Shown here piece after piece: positions 8,911 to 15,960 of a DNA stretch of 64,000 nt. Below the pieces are notes generated by a model that was given only the letters and a program-made list of their open reading frames with translations, was not told where the DNA came from and searched no databases. Position numbers and translations under genes: made by a program. How positions within the stretch are numbered: the stretch's first letter is position 1; each line of letters starts with the position of its first letter. Origin of the DNA: Neogemmobacter tilapiae (GTDB lineage: Bacteria; Pseudomonadota; Alphaproteobacteria; Rhodobacterales; Rhodobacteraceae); the NCBI RefSeq assembly GCF_014652215.1, contig NZ_BMYJ01000006.1, forward strand, positions 216,683 to 280,682, written 5' to 3'.

Positions 8911-8986
8911 CCGCGCTTCGGTTTCCACCTCTGGACATTCCCCCGCGCCGCCCCACATGGTGTAACGTTCATACAAGGAGGGTGCG

Positions 8987-9976
8987 ATGCAATATCGCCG
9001 TTTGGGCCGGGCCGGGCTGAAGGTCAGTGAATTCTCTTTCGGGTCTTGGGTGACCTTTGGCAAACAGGTGGACACCGGCCTTGCCGAACGCATGCTGGGC
9101 ACCGCCTATGACGCCGGCGTCAACTTCTTTGACAATGCCGAGGGGTATGAGCAGGGCAATTCCGAGGTCGTCATGGGCCATGCCCTGAAAGCCCTCGGTT
9201 GGACCCGCGACAGCTATGCCGTCTCCTCCAAGGTCTTCTGGGGCGGCGAAAAGCCCACCCAGCGTGGCCTTTCGGCGAAACACGTCCGCGATGCCTGTGA
9301 TGCCGCCCTGCGCCGTTTGCAGGTCGATTACCTTGATCTTTACTTCTGCCACCGTCCCGACATCGACACCCCGATCGAGGAAACCGTTCGCGCGATGGAT
9401 ACGCTCGTCCGGCAGGGCAAGGTCGTTTATTGGGGCACGTCCGAATGGTCGGCGGCGCAGATTGCCACCGCCCACGCCATCGCCGCCCGCGACCATCTGA
9501 CCCCACCCACGATGGAACAGCCGCAGTACAACCTCTTTGAACGCCAGAAGGTCGAATCCGAGTATCTGCCGATCTATGAAACCTGGGGGCTCGGCACCAC
9601 GATCTGGTCGCCCTTGGCCAGCGGCCTGCTGACCGGCAAATACAACAACGGCATCCCGAACGACGCCCGCGCGAATCTGGCAGGCTACGAATGGCTGCGC
9701 GACATGTTCAATTCCGCCGAAGGTCAGGCCAAGGTCGCCAAGGCCCAAGCCCTAGGCAAGCTCGCCACCGAAGCAGGCCTGCCGCTGCATCACATGGCGC
9801 TTCTTTGGTGCCTGAATACGCCGCATGTCTCGACCGTCATTCTGGGCGCGTCGCGGCTGGAACAGTTGCAGGACAATCTGGCCGCCTTGGATCACCGCGC
9901 CAAGATGACCCCCGACCTGCTGGCCGCCATCGAATCCGTCATGGGCAACAAACCCGCCGAACCTCAGCGGTTCTAG
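8987..9976 (+). CDS. Aldo/keto reductase (Kv-beta/YghZ type)
   Basis: A 329-residue NADPH-dependent oxidoreductase of the aldo/keto reductase superfamily, (beta/alpha)8 barrel. The catalytic tetrad is visible as Asp49 and Tyr54 (DNAEGY), Lys82 (SSKVFW) and His122 (FCHRPD). The SPLASGLLTGKYNNGIP segment and the C-terminal VIPGxS-equivalent ILGASRLEQLQDNL bind the cofactor and are typical of the potassium-channel beta subunit/YghZ branch. It probably reduces a small aldehyde; the substrate cannot be read from sequence. AAGGAGGG lies just before the ATG, an unusually strong ribosome-binding site for this window. Confidence 0.93.
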   Translation: MQYRRLGRAGLKVSEFSFGSWVTFGKQVDTGLAERMLGTAYDAGVNFFDNAEGYEQGNSEVVMGHALKALGWTRDSYAVSSKVFWGGEKPTQRGLSAKHVRDACDAALRRLQVDYLDLYFCHRPDIDTPIEETVRAMDTLVRQGKVVYWGTSEWSAAQIATAHAIAARDHLTPPTMEQPQYNLFERQKVESEYLPIYETWGLGTTIWSPLASGLLTGKYNNGIPNDARANLAGYEWLRDMFNSAEGQAKVAKAQALGKLATEAGLPLHHMALLWCLNTPHVSTVILGASRLEQLQDNLAALDHRAKMTPDLLAAIESVMGNKPAEPQRF

Positions 9977-9983
9977 GTGCAAA

Positions 9984-10009
9984 CCCCCTCTCCCCAGCGG
10001 GGGAGGGGG
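9984..10009. terminator. Bidirectional G+C hairpin between convergent genes
   Basis: Eleven pairs (one G-U) form between a C-rich arm starting at 9984 and a G-rich arm ending at 10009, immediately beside the stop codon of the reverse-strand gene. There is no U-tract, so termination is inferred from position. The GGGGGAGGGGG arm also resembles the repeats in the soxD-soxA gap. Confidence 0.5.
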
Positions 10010-10966
10010 TCACATCTTCACCACCACAGCCCCCCGCTTGTGCCGCGTGTCCGCCAAGGCGTGGGCCGCGCGGATCTCGGCAAAGGCAAATTCGGCCCCC
10101 ACCAAGGGTCGATAGCCCCCCGCGCGATAAAGCTTGATCAGCCGATCCATCGCAGGCCCGCTGTCCACCGCCGTCTGCACATGCAACCGATGCCCATTCC
10201 GCCGGGGCCGCAGGCTGTGCCCCAACTGCTGCGCCAGACTGGCCACCACAACCACCAGCAACTGCCCGCCCGCCGCCAGATGCGGCATGGCCCGCGCATA
10301 GGGCAGGGTGCCCGCGCAATCCATGGTCACATCGAACGGCCCCGCAGGCAGTGGCGCGTCATAGCCTTGCGCGTGATGCGCGCCCAATTCCAAGGCCAAT
10401 GCTACATTCGCAGGCCCGCACAGCGCCGTCACCTCGGCCCCCAGATGCCGCCCGATCTGCACCGCGGCCGATCCCACCGCCCCCGTCGCCCCGTTGATCA
10501 GCAGCCGCTGCCCTGCCTCCAACCCGGCCTGCCGCGTCAGAAAATCCAAGGCCGTCAGCCCGCCAAAGAAAAACCCCGCGGCCTCGGCGTCGCTTAACCC
10601 CTCAGGGATCGCCCGCACCCGCCCGCTCGCCGCAATCGCCAACTTTTCGGCATGGCATCCGCCCTTTAGCCCGGTGATGCCAAAGACCCGCTGCCCGACC
10701 GCAAAGCCCGGCCCCGCCGCCTCGACCACACCGGCAAACTCCATCCCCATCACCGCACGGCGCGGCCGCCGCCAGCCCAGGATCAGCCGCAGGATCAGAC
10801 CAAAGCCGCGCGGCACATTCAGCGCCCGCATCCGGCTGTCGCCCGCCGTCACCGGACTCGCCGTCACCCGCACCAAAAGATCATCCGCCAACAACTCCGG
10901 CTCTGGCACATCAACCAATTCAATCACCGAAGGCGGCCCATAGGCCCGCGTTACAGCCGCTTTCAT
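10010..10966 (-). CDS. Medium-chain dehydrogenase/reductase (quinone-oxidoreductase-like)
   Basis: A 318-residue NAD(P)H-dependent oxidoreductase of the zinc-independent MDR branch. It has an N-terminal GroES-like fold with the GMEFAGVVEAAG motif and a Rossmann domain opening with LLINGATGAVGSAAVQIGR around residue 155. No structural-zinc cysteine cluster is visible, as expected for quinone oxidoreductases. The substrate is unknown. The ATG overlaps the stop of an upstream Xre regulator gene by four bases (ATGA), so this enzyme is the third gene of a membrane protein-regulator-oxidoreductase operon. Confidence 0.87.
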   Translation of the reverse strand: MKAAVTRAYGPPSVIELVDVPEPELLADDLLVRVTASPVTAGDSRMRALNVPRGFGLILRLILGWRRPRRAVMGMEFAGVVEAAGPGFAVGQRVFGITGLKGGCHAEKLAIAASGRVRAIPEGLSDAEAAGFFFGGLTALDFLTRQAGLEAGQRLLINGATGAVGSAAVQIGRHLGAEVTALCGPANVALALELGAHHAQGYDAPLPAGPFDVTMDCAGTLPYARAMPHLAAGGQLLVVVVASLAQQLGHSLRPRRNGHRLHVQTAVDSGPAMDRLIKLYRAGGYRPLVGAEFAFAEIRAAHALADTRHKRGAVVVKM

Positions 10967-11178
10967 GTCCCCTCCTCACATTGAAACACTGCATCCAAGG
11001 GCTGCCCAAAGGCCCGCGCGATCAGAAAGGCGAGTTCCAGCGAGGGGAAGTATTTCGCCCCCTCAATCGCCATGATCGTCTGGCGCGTCACACCCACCTT
11101 TTCGGCCAAATCCTTTTGCGTCATCTCGCCCGCCTCAAACCGCAGGCGGCGGATCTGGTTGGTGATCTTGGGCCGCAT
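10963..11178 (-). CDS. Small Xre-family HTH regulator (YozG-like)
   Basis: A 71-residue protein that is essentially one helix-turn-helix: MTQKDLAEKVGVTRQTIMAIE occupies most of it, followed by YFPSLELAFLIARAF and a short acidic C-terminus. Proteins of this size and pattern usually pair with a small membrane protein encoded next to them, as here. The ATG at 11178 overlaps the TGA of the upstream membrane protein gene (TGATG), indicating coupled translation; an ATG at 11184 is possible. Its stop overlaps the start of the MDR gene. Confidence 0.82.
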   Translation of the reverse strand: MRPKITNQIRRLRFEAGEMTQKDLAEKVGVTRQTIMAIEGAKYFPSLELAFLIARAFGQPLDAVFQCEEGT

Positions 11179-11633
11179 CACCATGCCATGCCCCGCCGAT
11201 ACAGGAACAGTTTCACCAGCGTCCCCGCCATATCGCCCAAGGCGCAGGACGCAAGGATCAGGTTCAATGCCATTACCACCGTCACCCCCCAAGCCAGCGC
11301 CCCGATGGAACCCACGATGCCCATCGACATGACGACCAGCGTCACCTGCAAACCGCGCAGGCCGATCTGATTGTCGCGTTCGTCCTTTTCAAAACTCGGG
11401 CTTCTTTCGCCCGTCACCGCCGCATACAGCACCGTCGCCAGAACCGTCAGCGCAATGCCGATGGCGATACAGGCCGCAATCAGCCAGCACACCGTCCGCG
11501 CCCAAAGCATTGGCCCATCGGCCCCATCGAAGACTCCCGCCGCCTGCCGCTGCGACAGCACGCTGATCATCAGCCCCCATGCAATCAGGCTGATCACAAT
11601 CCCCACCGCCGCATTGCGTTCTTCAAAGCTCAT
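11178..11633 (-). CDS. Four-helix membrane protein paired with an Xre regulator (DUF2178-like)
   Basis: A 151-residue inner-membrane protein with four hydrophobic stretches (about residues 8-26, 45-72, 98-117 and 121-138). A charged loop FEKDERDNQIGLRGLQ separates the two halves; this Glu-Arg-Asp pattern is found in DUF2178/DUF2975-like proteins that sit beside one-domain Xre regulators. The function is unknown and may be sensing the membrane and sequestering the regulator. The ATG at 11633 is supported by GAGGGTGATC; upstream in-frame starts to 11675 look unsupported. It heads the operon and is divergent from the ThuA gene. Confidence 0.72.
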   Translation of the reverse strand: MSFEERNAAVGIVISLIAWGLMISVLSQRQAAGVFDGADGPMLWARTVCWLIAACIAIGIALTVLATVLYAAVTGERSPSFEKDERDNQIGLRGLQVTLVVMSMGIVGSIGALAWGVTVVMALNLILASCALGDMAGTLVKLFLYRRGMAW

Positions 11634-11768
11634 GATCACCCTCATGTTCGGTTTGTATGACATTGGGTAAATCATGCCATACTTGGCGTCAAAGATTCTT
11701 TACATCGCAACCCAATTGACCTTCCCCCCATTTCCCGCAACCTTGCGATCAAATTTCCGGAGGGGACG

Positions 11769-12428
11769 ATGAAAGCACTGATCACCTGGGGCGGATGGGA
11801 CGGGCATGAACCCGACAAGGTCGCCGCCCTTTTCCAAGGTTGGCTGGCCGAGGCGGGGGCCGATGTGACGCTGACCGACAGCCTAGCCTGTTTCGATGAT
11901 GCCCAGACGCTGGCCAGCTATGACCTGATCCTGCCGGTCTGGACCATGTCGAAAATCACCAAGGAACAGGCGCAGAACGTCGCCGATGTGGTCGCCGCTG
12001 GCACGGGGCTGGCCGGTTGCCACGGCGGCATGTGCGATTCCTTTCGTGAAAATGAACTGTGGCAATTCATGACCGGCGCGCAATGGGTCGCCCATCCCGG
12101 CAACGACGGCGTCGATTACCGCGTGCGGATCGTCACCAACGATCCCTTGGTCGCAGGCATCGGCGATTTCGACGTTTCGACCGAACAATATTACCTGCAT
12201 GTCGATCCGGCGGTCAAAATCCACGCCGTCACCGACTTCCCCCTCGTCGAAGGCCCGCATTCGGTGAACGGGGCCGTCGAAATGCCCGTCGTCTTTACCA
12301 AAGGCTGGGGCAGGGGCCGCGTCTACTACAACGCCCTTGGCCACAAGGCCGAAGTCATCGCCAGTGGCCCCCCCGCCGAGCTTTTGAAACGCGGCCTCCA
12401 ATGGGCCGCCCGTCGGCGCGTCGCCTAA
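11769..12428 (+). CDS. ThuA domain protein
   Basis: A 219-residue protein consisting of one ThuA-like (class I glutamine amidotransferase-like) domain: MKALITWGGWDGHEPDKV at the start, LAGCHGGMCDSF in the middle and the late VVFTKGWGRGRVYYNALGH. ThuA was named for trehalose use in Sinorhizobium, and related proteins occur in sugar catabolism, but no sugar genes flank this copy. The catalytic cysteine site of true amidotransferases is not recognisable in the expected context. A GGAGGGGACG ribosome-binding site precedes the ATG. Confidence 0.9.
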   Translation: MKALITWGGWDGHEPDKVAALFQGWLAEAGADVTLTDSLACFDDAQTLASYDLILPVWTMSKITKEQAQNVADVVAAGTGLAGCHGGMCDSFRENELWQFMTGAQWVAHPGNDGVDYRVRIVTNDPLVAGIGDFDVSTEQYYLHVDPAVKIHAVTDFPLVEGPHSVNGAVEMPVVFTKGWGRGRVYYNALGHKAEVIASGPPAELLKRGLQWAARRRVA

Positions 12429-12431
12429 AAA

Positions 12432-12477
12432 TACGGGATTTCCGCAGTCTTGTTGCAAGATCTGCGGAAATCCCGTA
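12432..12477. promoter_or_regulatory. Long inverted repeat upstream of the toxin-antitoxin pair
   Basis: TACGGGATTTCCGCAG at 12432-12447 is repeated perfectly inverted at 12462-12477. The 14-base centre is itself nearly self-complementary (TCTTG/CAAGA), so the whole site can form an extended hairpin with a one-base bulge. It ends 10 bases before the toxin ATG. The likeliest role is operator for the HTH antitoxin, since toxin-antitoxin operons are normally self-repressed; a terminator for the ThuA gene is less likely because no U-tract follows. Confidence 0.7.
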
Positions 12478-12487
12478 GTATCACCCT

Positions 12488-12760
12488 ATGGTCGATCCGT
12501 TCGATCCCTCAAAAAACGCGGCAAATCTGGCCAAGCATGGCCTGCCCTTGACTTTCGGCGACAAGATCTTTGCCGATGAAAACCATCTGATCCTGCCCTC
12601 CGTCCGGGCCATCGACGGGGAAGAGCGTTTCAAGGTGATCGGACGGGTGGAGCAAAAACACTATACCGCCGTCTTTGTCTGGCGGAACGATCTGCCGCGT
12701 TACATCTCGGTGCGAAGGAGCAACAAGGGTGAAGAACGATCCTATCATACTGAAGCCTGA
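12488..12760 (+). CDS. brnT: BrnT-type toxin
   Basis: A 90-residue protein matching the BrnT fold (RelE-like small ribonuclease). It starts with FDPSKNAANLAKHGLPLTFG, has the central strand pattern RFKVIGRVEQKHYTAVFVW, and ends with RYISVRRSNKGEERSYH, where BrnT toxins carry catalytic basic and polar residues. BrnT cleaves RNA and inhibits growth when its antitoxin is lost. The ATG lies 10 bases after the inverted repeat. The 3' end overlaps the antitoxin gene by 32 bases, so the two are translated from one message. Confidence 0.85.
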   Translation: MVDPFDPSKNAANLAKHGLPLTFGDKIFADENHLILPSVRAIDGEERFKVIGRVEQKHYTAVFVWRNDLPRYISVRRSNKGEERSYHTEA

Positions 12761-13007
12761 TCCTGTGGATGCCGAAGATTTCGACGTCACGGCCCAAGCG
12801 CTTGACCGTGGCCAGCGCGCCCGGCTGATCCGCAAGACGCGCACGACGCTCGGCCTTTCCCAGACCGAATTCGCCAGCCGCTTCCATGTGCCGGTCGGCA
12901 CATTGCGCGATTGGGAACAGGCGCGCGCCACCGCCCCCGATTTTGCTGTGGCCTATGTCAAGGTCATCGCCCAGCACCCCGACATCGTGGCCAAGGCCGT
13001 CGCCTAA
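12729..13007 (+). CDS. HTH-domain antitoxin partner of BrnT
   Basis: A 92-residue protein starting with GTG at 12729. The start is fixed by AAGGAG eight bases upstream, inside brnT; an upstream in-frame start would overlap brnT by 86 bases and lacks a site. An N-terminal tail of about 35 residues is followed by an Xre-like helix-turn-helix (TLGLSQTEFASRFHVPVGTL with the recognition helix ending in RDWEQAR). Canonical BrnA has a ribbon-helix-helix domain, so this is a different DNA-binding partner. It probably neutralises the toxin through its tail and represses the operon at the upstream inverted repeat; both roles are inferred. Confidence 0.82.
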   Translation: MKNDPIILKPDPVDAEDFDVTAQALDRGQRARLIRKTRTTLGLSQTEFASRFHVPVGTLRDWEQARATAPDFAVAYVKVIAQHPDIVAKAVA

Positions 13008-13010
13008 GAA

Positions 13011-13036
13011 AAAGCCCCGGCCTTGGCCGGGGCTTT
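13011..13036. terminator. Bidirectional terminator after the toxin-antitoxin pair
   Basis: A 12-bp arm AAAGCCCCGGCC (13011-13022) pairs perfectly with 13025-13036. The flanking A and T runs let it work for both the antitoxin gene and the convergent lipoprotein gene. Confidence 0.8.
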
Positions 13037-13040
13037 CCCT

Positions 13041-13307
13041 TTACTTCTTCAGTTCTGCAATCAATTCATCCAGCGCCGCACAGGCCGCCTGCATATCATC
13101 CCCTGCTGCCATCGCGTCCTTCTGGATCTCTTCCAGCTTCGGCTGCAACGTCAGCATCTTTTGCGGGTCTTTCGCCAGAACCTCTTGCATCAGCGTTGTC
13201 AATTCGGCGGTTTTCGCCTGCACCAGCTCTTCCGTGCATTCCTCTTCCCCGCAGGCGCTCAGCAGCGACGCGGCCAGCAAGGCGGCGGCAAATTTCATGT
13301 AACGCAT
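13041..13307 (-). CDS. Small helical lipoprotein
   Basis: An 88-residue protein with a lipoprotein signal peptide: MRYMKFAAALLAASLLSAC, where LSAC is the lipobox and Cys19 would be lipidated. The mature part is a charged, mostly helical chain (repeated Glu/Lys/Leu with QPKLEEIQKD) with two further cysteines that could form a disulfide. The family is unknown. GAGGG lies five bases before the chosen ATG at 13307; ATGs at 13310 and 13298 are also possible. It faces the toxin-antitoxin pair across a shared terminator. Confidence 0.75.
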   Translation of the reverse strand: MRYMKFAAALLAASLLSACGEEECTEELVQAKTAELTTLMQEVLAKDPQKMLTLQPKLEEIQKDAMAAGDDMQAACAALDELIAELKK

Positions 13308-13466
13308 CATATCCCTCGATATTTTCTTTATTCCGGCCAAAGGCCTGCGGCCAATTACGGCAAGATCGTGGCAATGTGAAGGGGCCTTGCGCACCCTTTT
13401 GCCGGGGCGGGTTGACCTTGCCCGCCCCAACCCCCACTTTGCGCCAGCAATGCACAGGAGAGCGCC

Positions 13467-14753
13467 TTGGCCGAACGCACCCCCCCCTTTGCGGGCTTTG
13501 AATGGATGATCGCCTGGCGCTATCTGCGCGCCCGCCGGGCCGAGGGTGGCGTCAGCGTCATGACCTGGATCAGCCTTGTGGGCATCACTTTGGCCGTCTT
13601 CGCGCTGATCGCCACCCTTTCGGTCCGCGCCGGTTTCCGCGCGGAATTTGTGGATACTATCCTTGGGGCCAATGGTCATGTCAGCGTCTATGCCGCCGAA
13701 ACCATCGACGAAAACGGCCGTATCACCAAGGGTTTCCCCGATTACGCCGAGATCGCTGAACGCATCCGCGAAATCCCCGGTGTTCTGCGCGCCGCCCCGA
13801 TGATCAAGGGGCAGGCCATGGCCAATGCCAATGGCCGCAATGCTGCCGCCGAGGTGATGGGCCTATCCCAGGCCGATCTGGCCGAAATCCCCCGCATCGG
13901 CCACGGCCCCGACCACATGGGCGATATCACCCAGTTTGATCAAGGCATCGCCATCGGCTCTGGCATTGCCCGCGAACTGGGCCTGCAAGTGGGGGACAAG
14001 CTGCGCCTGATCACGCCGGACGGGGCGAAAACCCCGATGGGCACCAGCCCCCGCGTCAAGGCCTATACCGTTACCTATATCTTCACCGCCGGGCGCTATG
14101 ACATCGACAACACCCGCATCTACATGCCCTTTGCCGAGGCTCAATCCTATTTCAACCGCGACGGCGTGGCGGATGAGGTCGAGGTTAGCGTCGAAAACCC
14201 CGAACAGATCGACGACTACCAACTCGCCCTTCTGGGCGCAGGCGGCGACAACGCCCTCCTCTGGACATGGCGCGACCGTTCCGGCTCCTTCCTGCGGGCG
14301 CTGACGATCGAGGACAATGTCATGTTCATTATCATGTCGATCCTTGTCCTCATCGCCTCACTCAACATCATCTCCGGCCTCATCATGCTGGTGAAAAACA
14401 AGGGCCGCGACATCGGCATTCTGCGCACCATGGGCCTGACCGAGGGTTCGATCCTCCGCGTCTTTTTCATCTGCGGCGCCTTTACAGGCACCATCGGCAC
14501 CATTGCCGGCGTCACCTTGGGTTGCCTTTTCGCCCTTTATATTGATCCGATCTTTTCGGCGGTGAACGCCCTTTCCGGCGGTGGCGTCTGGGATCCCTCC
14601 ATCCGCGGCATCTACAACCTGCCTGCCAAATTGCAGATGGGCGATGTGCTTTCCGCCGTTGGCCTTTCCCTTGGCCTGTCCTTCATCGTCACCATCTTTC
14701 CCGCCCGCCGCGCCGCGCGGATGAACCCGGTCGAGGCGTTGCGTTATGAATAA
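13467..14753 (+). CDS. lolC: Lipoprotein-releasing ABC transporter permease (LolC/LolE type)
   Basis: A 428-residue inner-membrane subunit of the Lol system that extracts outer-membrane lipoproteins and hands them to LolA. The architecture is typical: one N-terminal helix (about 30-55), a large periplasmic domain to about residue 275, and three C-terminal helices ending in the FtsX-like ARRAARMNPVEALRYE. Only one permease gene is present, as in many alphaproteobacteria with a single LolF-like subunit, so LolC versus LolE is not distinguishable. The start is a rare TTG at 13467, six bases after AGGAG. It overlaps lolD by eight bases. Confidence 0.92.
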   Translation: MAERTPPFAGFEWMIAWRYLRARRAEGGVSVMTWISLVGITLAVFALIATLSVRAGFRAEFVDTILGANGHVSVYAAETIDENGRITKGFPDYAEIAERIREIPGVLRAAPMIKGQAMANANGRNAAAEVMGLSQADLAEIPRIGHGPDHMGDITQFDQGIAIGSGIARELGLQVGDKLRLITPDGAKTPMGTSPRVKAYTVTYIFTAGRYDIDNTRIYMPFAEAQSYFNRDGVADEVEVSVENPEQIDDYQLALLGAGGDNALLWTWRDRSGSFLRALTIEDNVMFIIMSILVLIASLNIISGLIMLVKNKGRDIGILRTMGLTEGSILRVFFICGAFTGTIGTIAGVTLGCLFALYIDPIFSAVNALSGGGVWDPSIRGIYNLPAKLQMGDVLSAVGLSLGLSFIVTIFPARRAARMNPVEALRYE

Positions 14754-15435
14754 AATGGTCCTCTCGCTCAGAAAGATCAAAAAGACCCACAACTATGGCA
14801 CGGAACAAGCCATCCCTGTGCTGAAAGGGATCGATCTGGAACTGCCTGCGGGCAAAGTTGTCGCAATTGTCGCGCCTTCTGGGGCTGGGAAATCCACGTT
14901 GCTGCACATCGCCGGGCTACTTGACGATGAATACGGTGGTGAGGTTCATTTGTCCGGCCAAGACATGTCCCGCGCCAATGACGCGGCCAGAACAGCGGCC
15001 CGGCGGCAAGAGATTGGCTTTATCTACCAATTCCATCATCTTCTGCCCGAATTCTCTGCTCTCGAAAATATCGTCTTGCCCCAACTGGCCAACGGCACTC
15101 CACGTAGGCAAGCCATAGATAAGGCGATGGATCTTCTGTCCCGTGTTGGCGTCGCAGACCGCGCCAGCCACCGCCCTGCGGCCCTGTCCGGCGGCCAGCA
15201 ACAGCGTGTTGCCTTCTGCCGTGCCTTGGCCAACAGCCCACGCCTGCTGCTGGCGGATGAACCCACTGGCAACCTTGATCCTGCCACGTCGGAACAAGTC
15301 TTTTCCGCGCTGATGGGGCTGGTCCGCGAAACCGGCATGGCCGCGCTGATCGCCACCCACAACATGGAACTGGCGGCCCGAATGGACCGCACCATCAGGC
15401 TCGATGCCGGGCGCATTTCCGCCAAAGCCTCCTGA
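14746..15435 (+). CDS. lolD: Lipoprotein-releasing ABC transporter ATP-binding protein LolD
   Basis: A 229-residue ABC ATPase energising lipoprotein release. Walker A is APSGAGKST at 43-51, the Q-loop region IGFIYQFHHLLPEF is the LolD-type variant, the signature is LSGGQQQRV, and Walker B is LLLADEPTGNLD. The His switch is in ATHNMELA. The ATG lies inside the end of lolC (eight-base overlap), so the pair is translationally coupled and forms the whole complex encoded here. Confidence 0.95.
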   Translation: MNKMVLSLRKIKKTHNYGTEQAIPVLKGIDLELPAGKVVAIVAPSGAGKSTLLHIAGLLDDEYGGEVHLSGQDMSRANDAARTAARRQEIGFIYQFHHLLPEFSALENIVLPQLANGTPRRQAIDKAMDLLSRVGVADRASHRPAALSGGQQQRVAFCRALANSPRLLLADEPTGNLDPATSEQVFSALMGLVRETGMAALIATHNMELAARMDRTIRLDAGRISAKAS

Positions 15436-15507
15436 CCCCGACGCGATGCGGGGTTGAGGGAACCCGCCGCCCGTGTTGAAGTTGTTCTGCAAGGAAAGGC
15501 GGGCGGG

Positions 15508-15960
15508 ATGATCAAGCAGCTACTGGTTCTGGCGCTGTTGCTGGGCGCACCCTTGGTCCCGGCACGGGCCGAGGTGGTGGTGGTCAGCAACGACCCGGGT
15601 GGAAACGTCTTGCAGTATCAGGCACGACGCAGAGAGTTGGCCAAGGCGGAACAGGTCCGTATTCAGGGCTATTGCAACAGCGCCTGCACCATTTTCACAA
15701 CGCTGCCAAACGTTTGCGTCGGACCCAAGGCGACCTTCGGCTTTCATGGGGCCTCACCCAAAACCGGTGTGCCGCAGGTGGATTACTTTCTCGACATGCA
15801 GATCGGTCAATTCTACCGGGGCGAAGTGCGCCGCCGCTTTATTGACAAGTGGCGTTTTCACCTTGGCTCGAAAGATTTGCACTATATCAGCGCCGAAAGG
15901 CTGGTGCAGCTTGATCCAAAGATCCGCATCTGCCCCAGCCCGAAACGCAAGAATGGCTAG
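15508..15960 (+). CDS. Periplasmic ClpP-like protein (COG3904-like)
   Basis: A 150-residue secreted protein: signal peptide to about residue 21 (LLVLALLLGAPLVPARA). A core GYCNSACTIFTTLPN is followed by CVGPKATFGFHGA. The pattern of a serine between cysteines and a later histidine resembles COG3904 predicted periplasmic proteins with a ClpP/crotonase-type fold, in which the Ser-Ala-Cys-Thr strand would hold the nucleophile. Activity is unproven. The ATG at 15508 has AAGGAAAGG upstream. It is 72 bases after lolD and may be read through from it. The TAG is shared with the convergent gene's stop in CTAG. Confidence 0.7.
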   Translation: MIKQLLVLALLLGAPLVPARAEVVVVSNDPGGNVLQYQARRRELAKAEQVRIQGYCNSACTIFTTLPNVCVGPKATFGFHGASPKTGVPQVDYFLDMQIGQFYRGEVRRRFIDKWRFHLGSKDLHYISAERLVQLDPKIRICPSPKRKNG

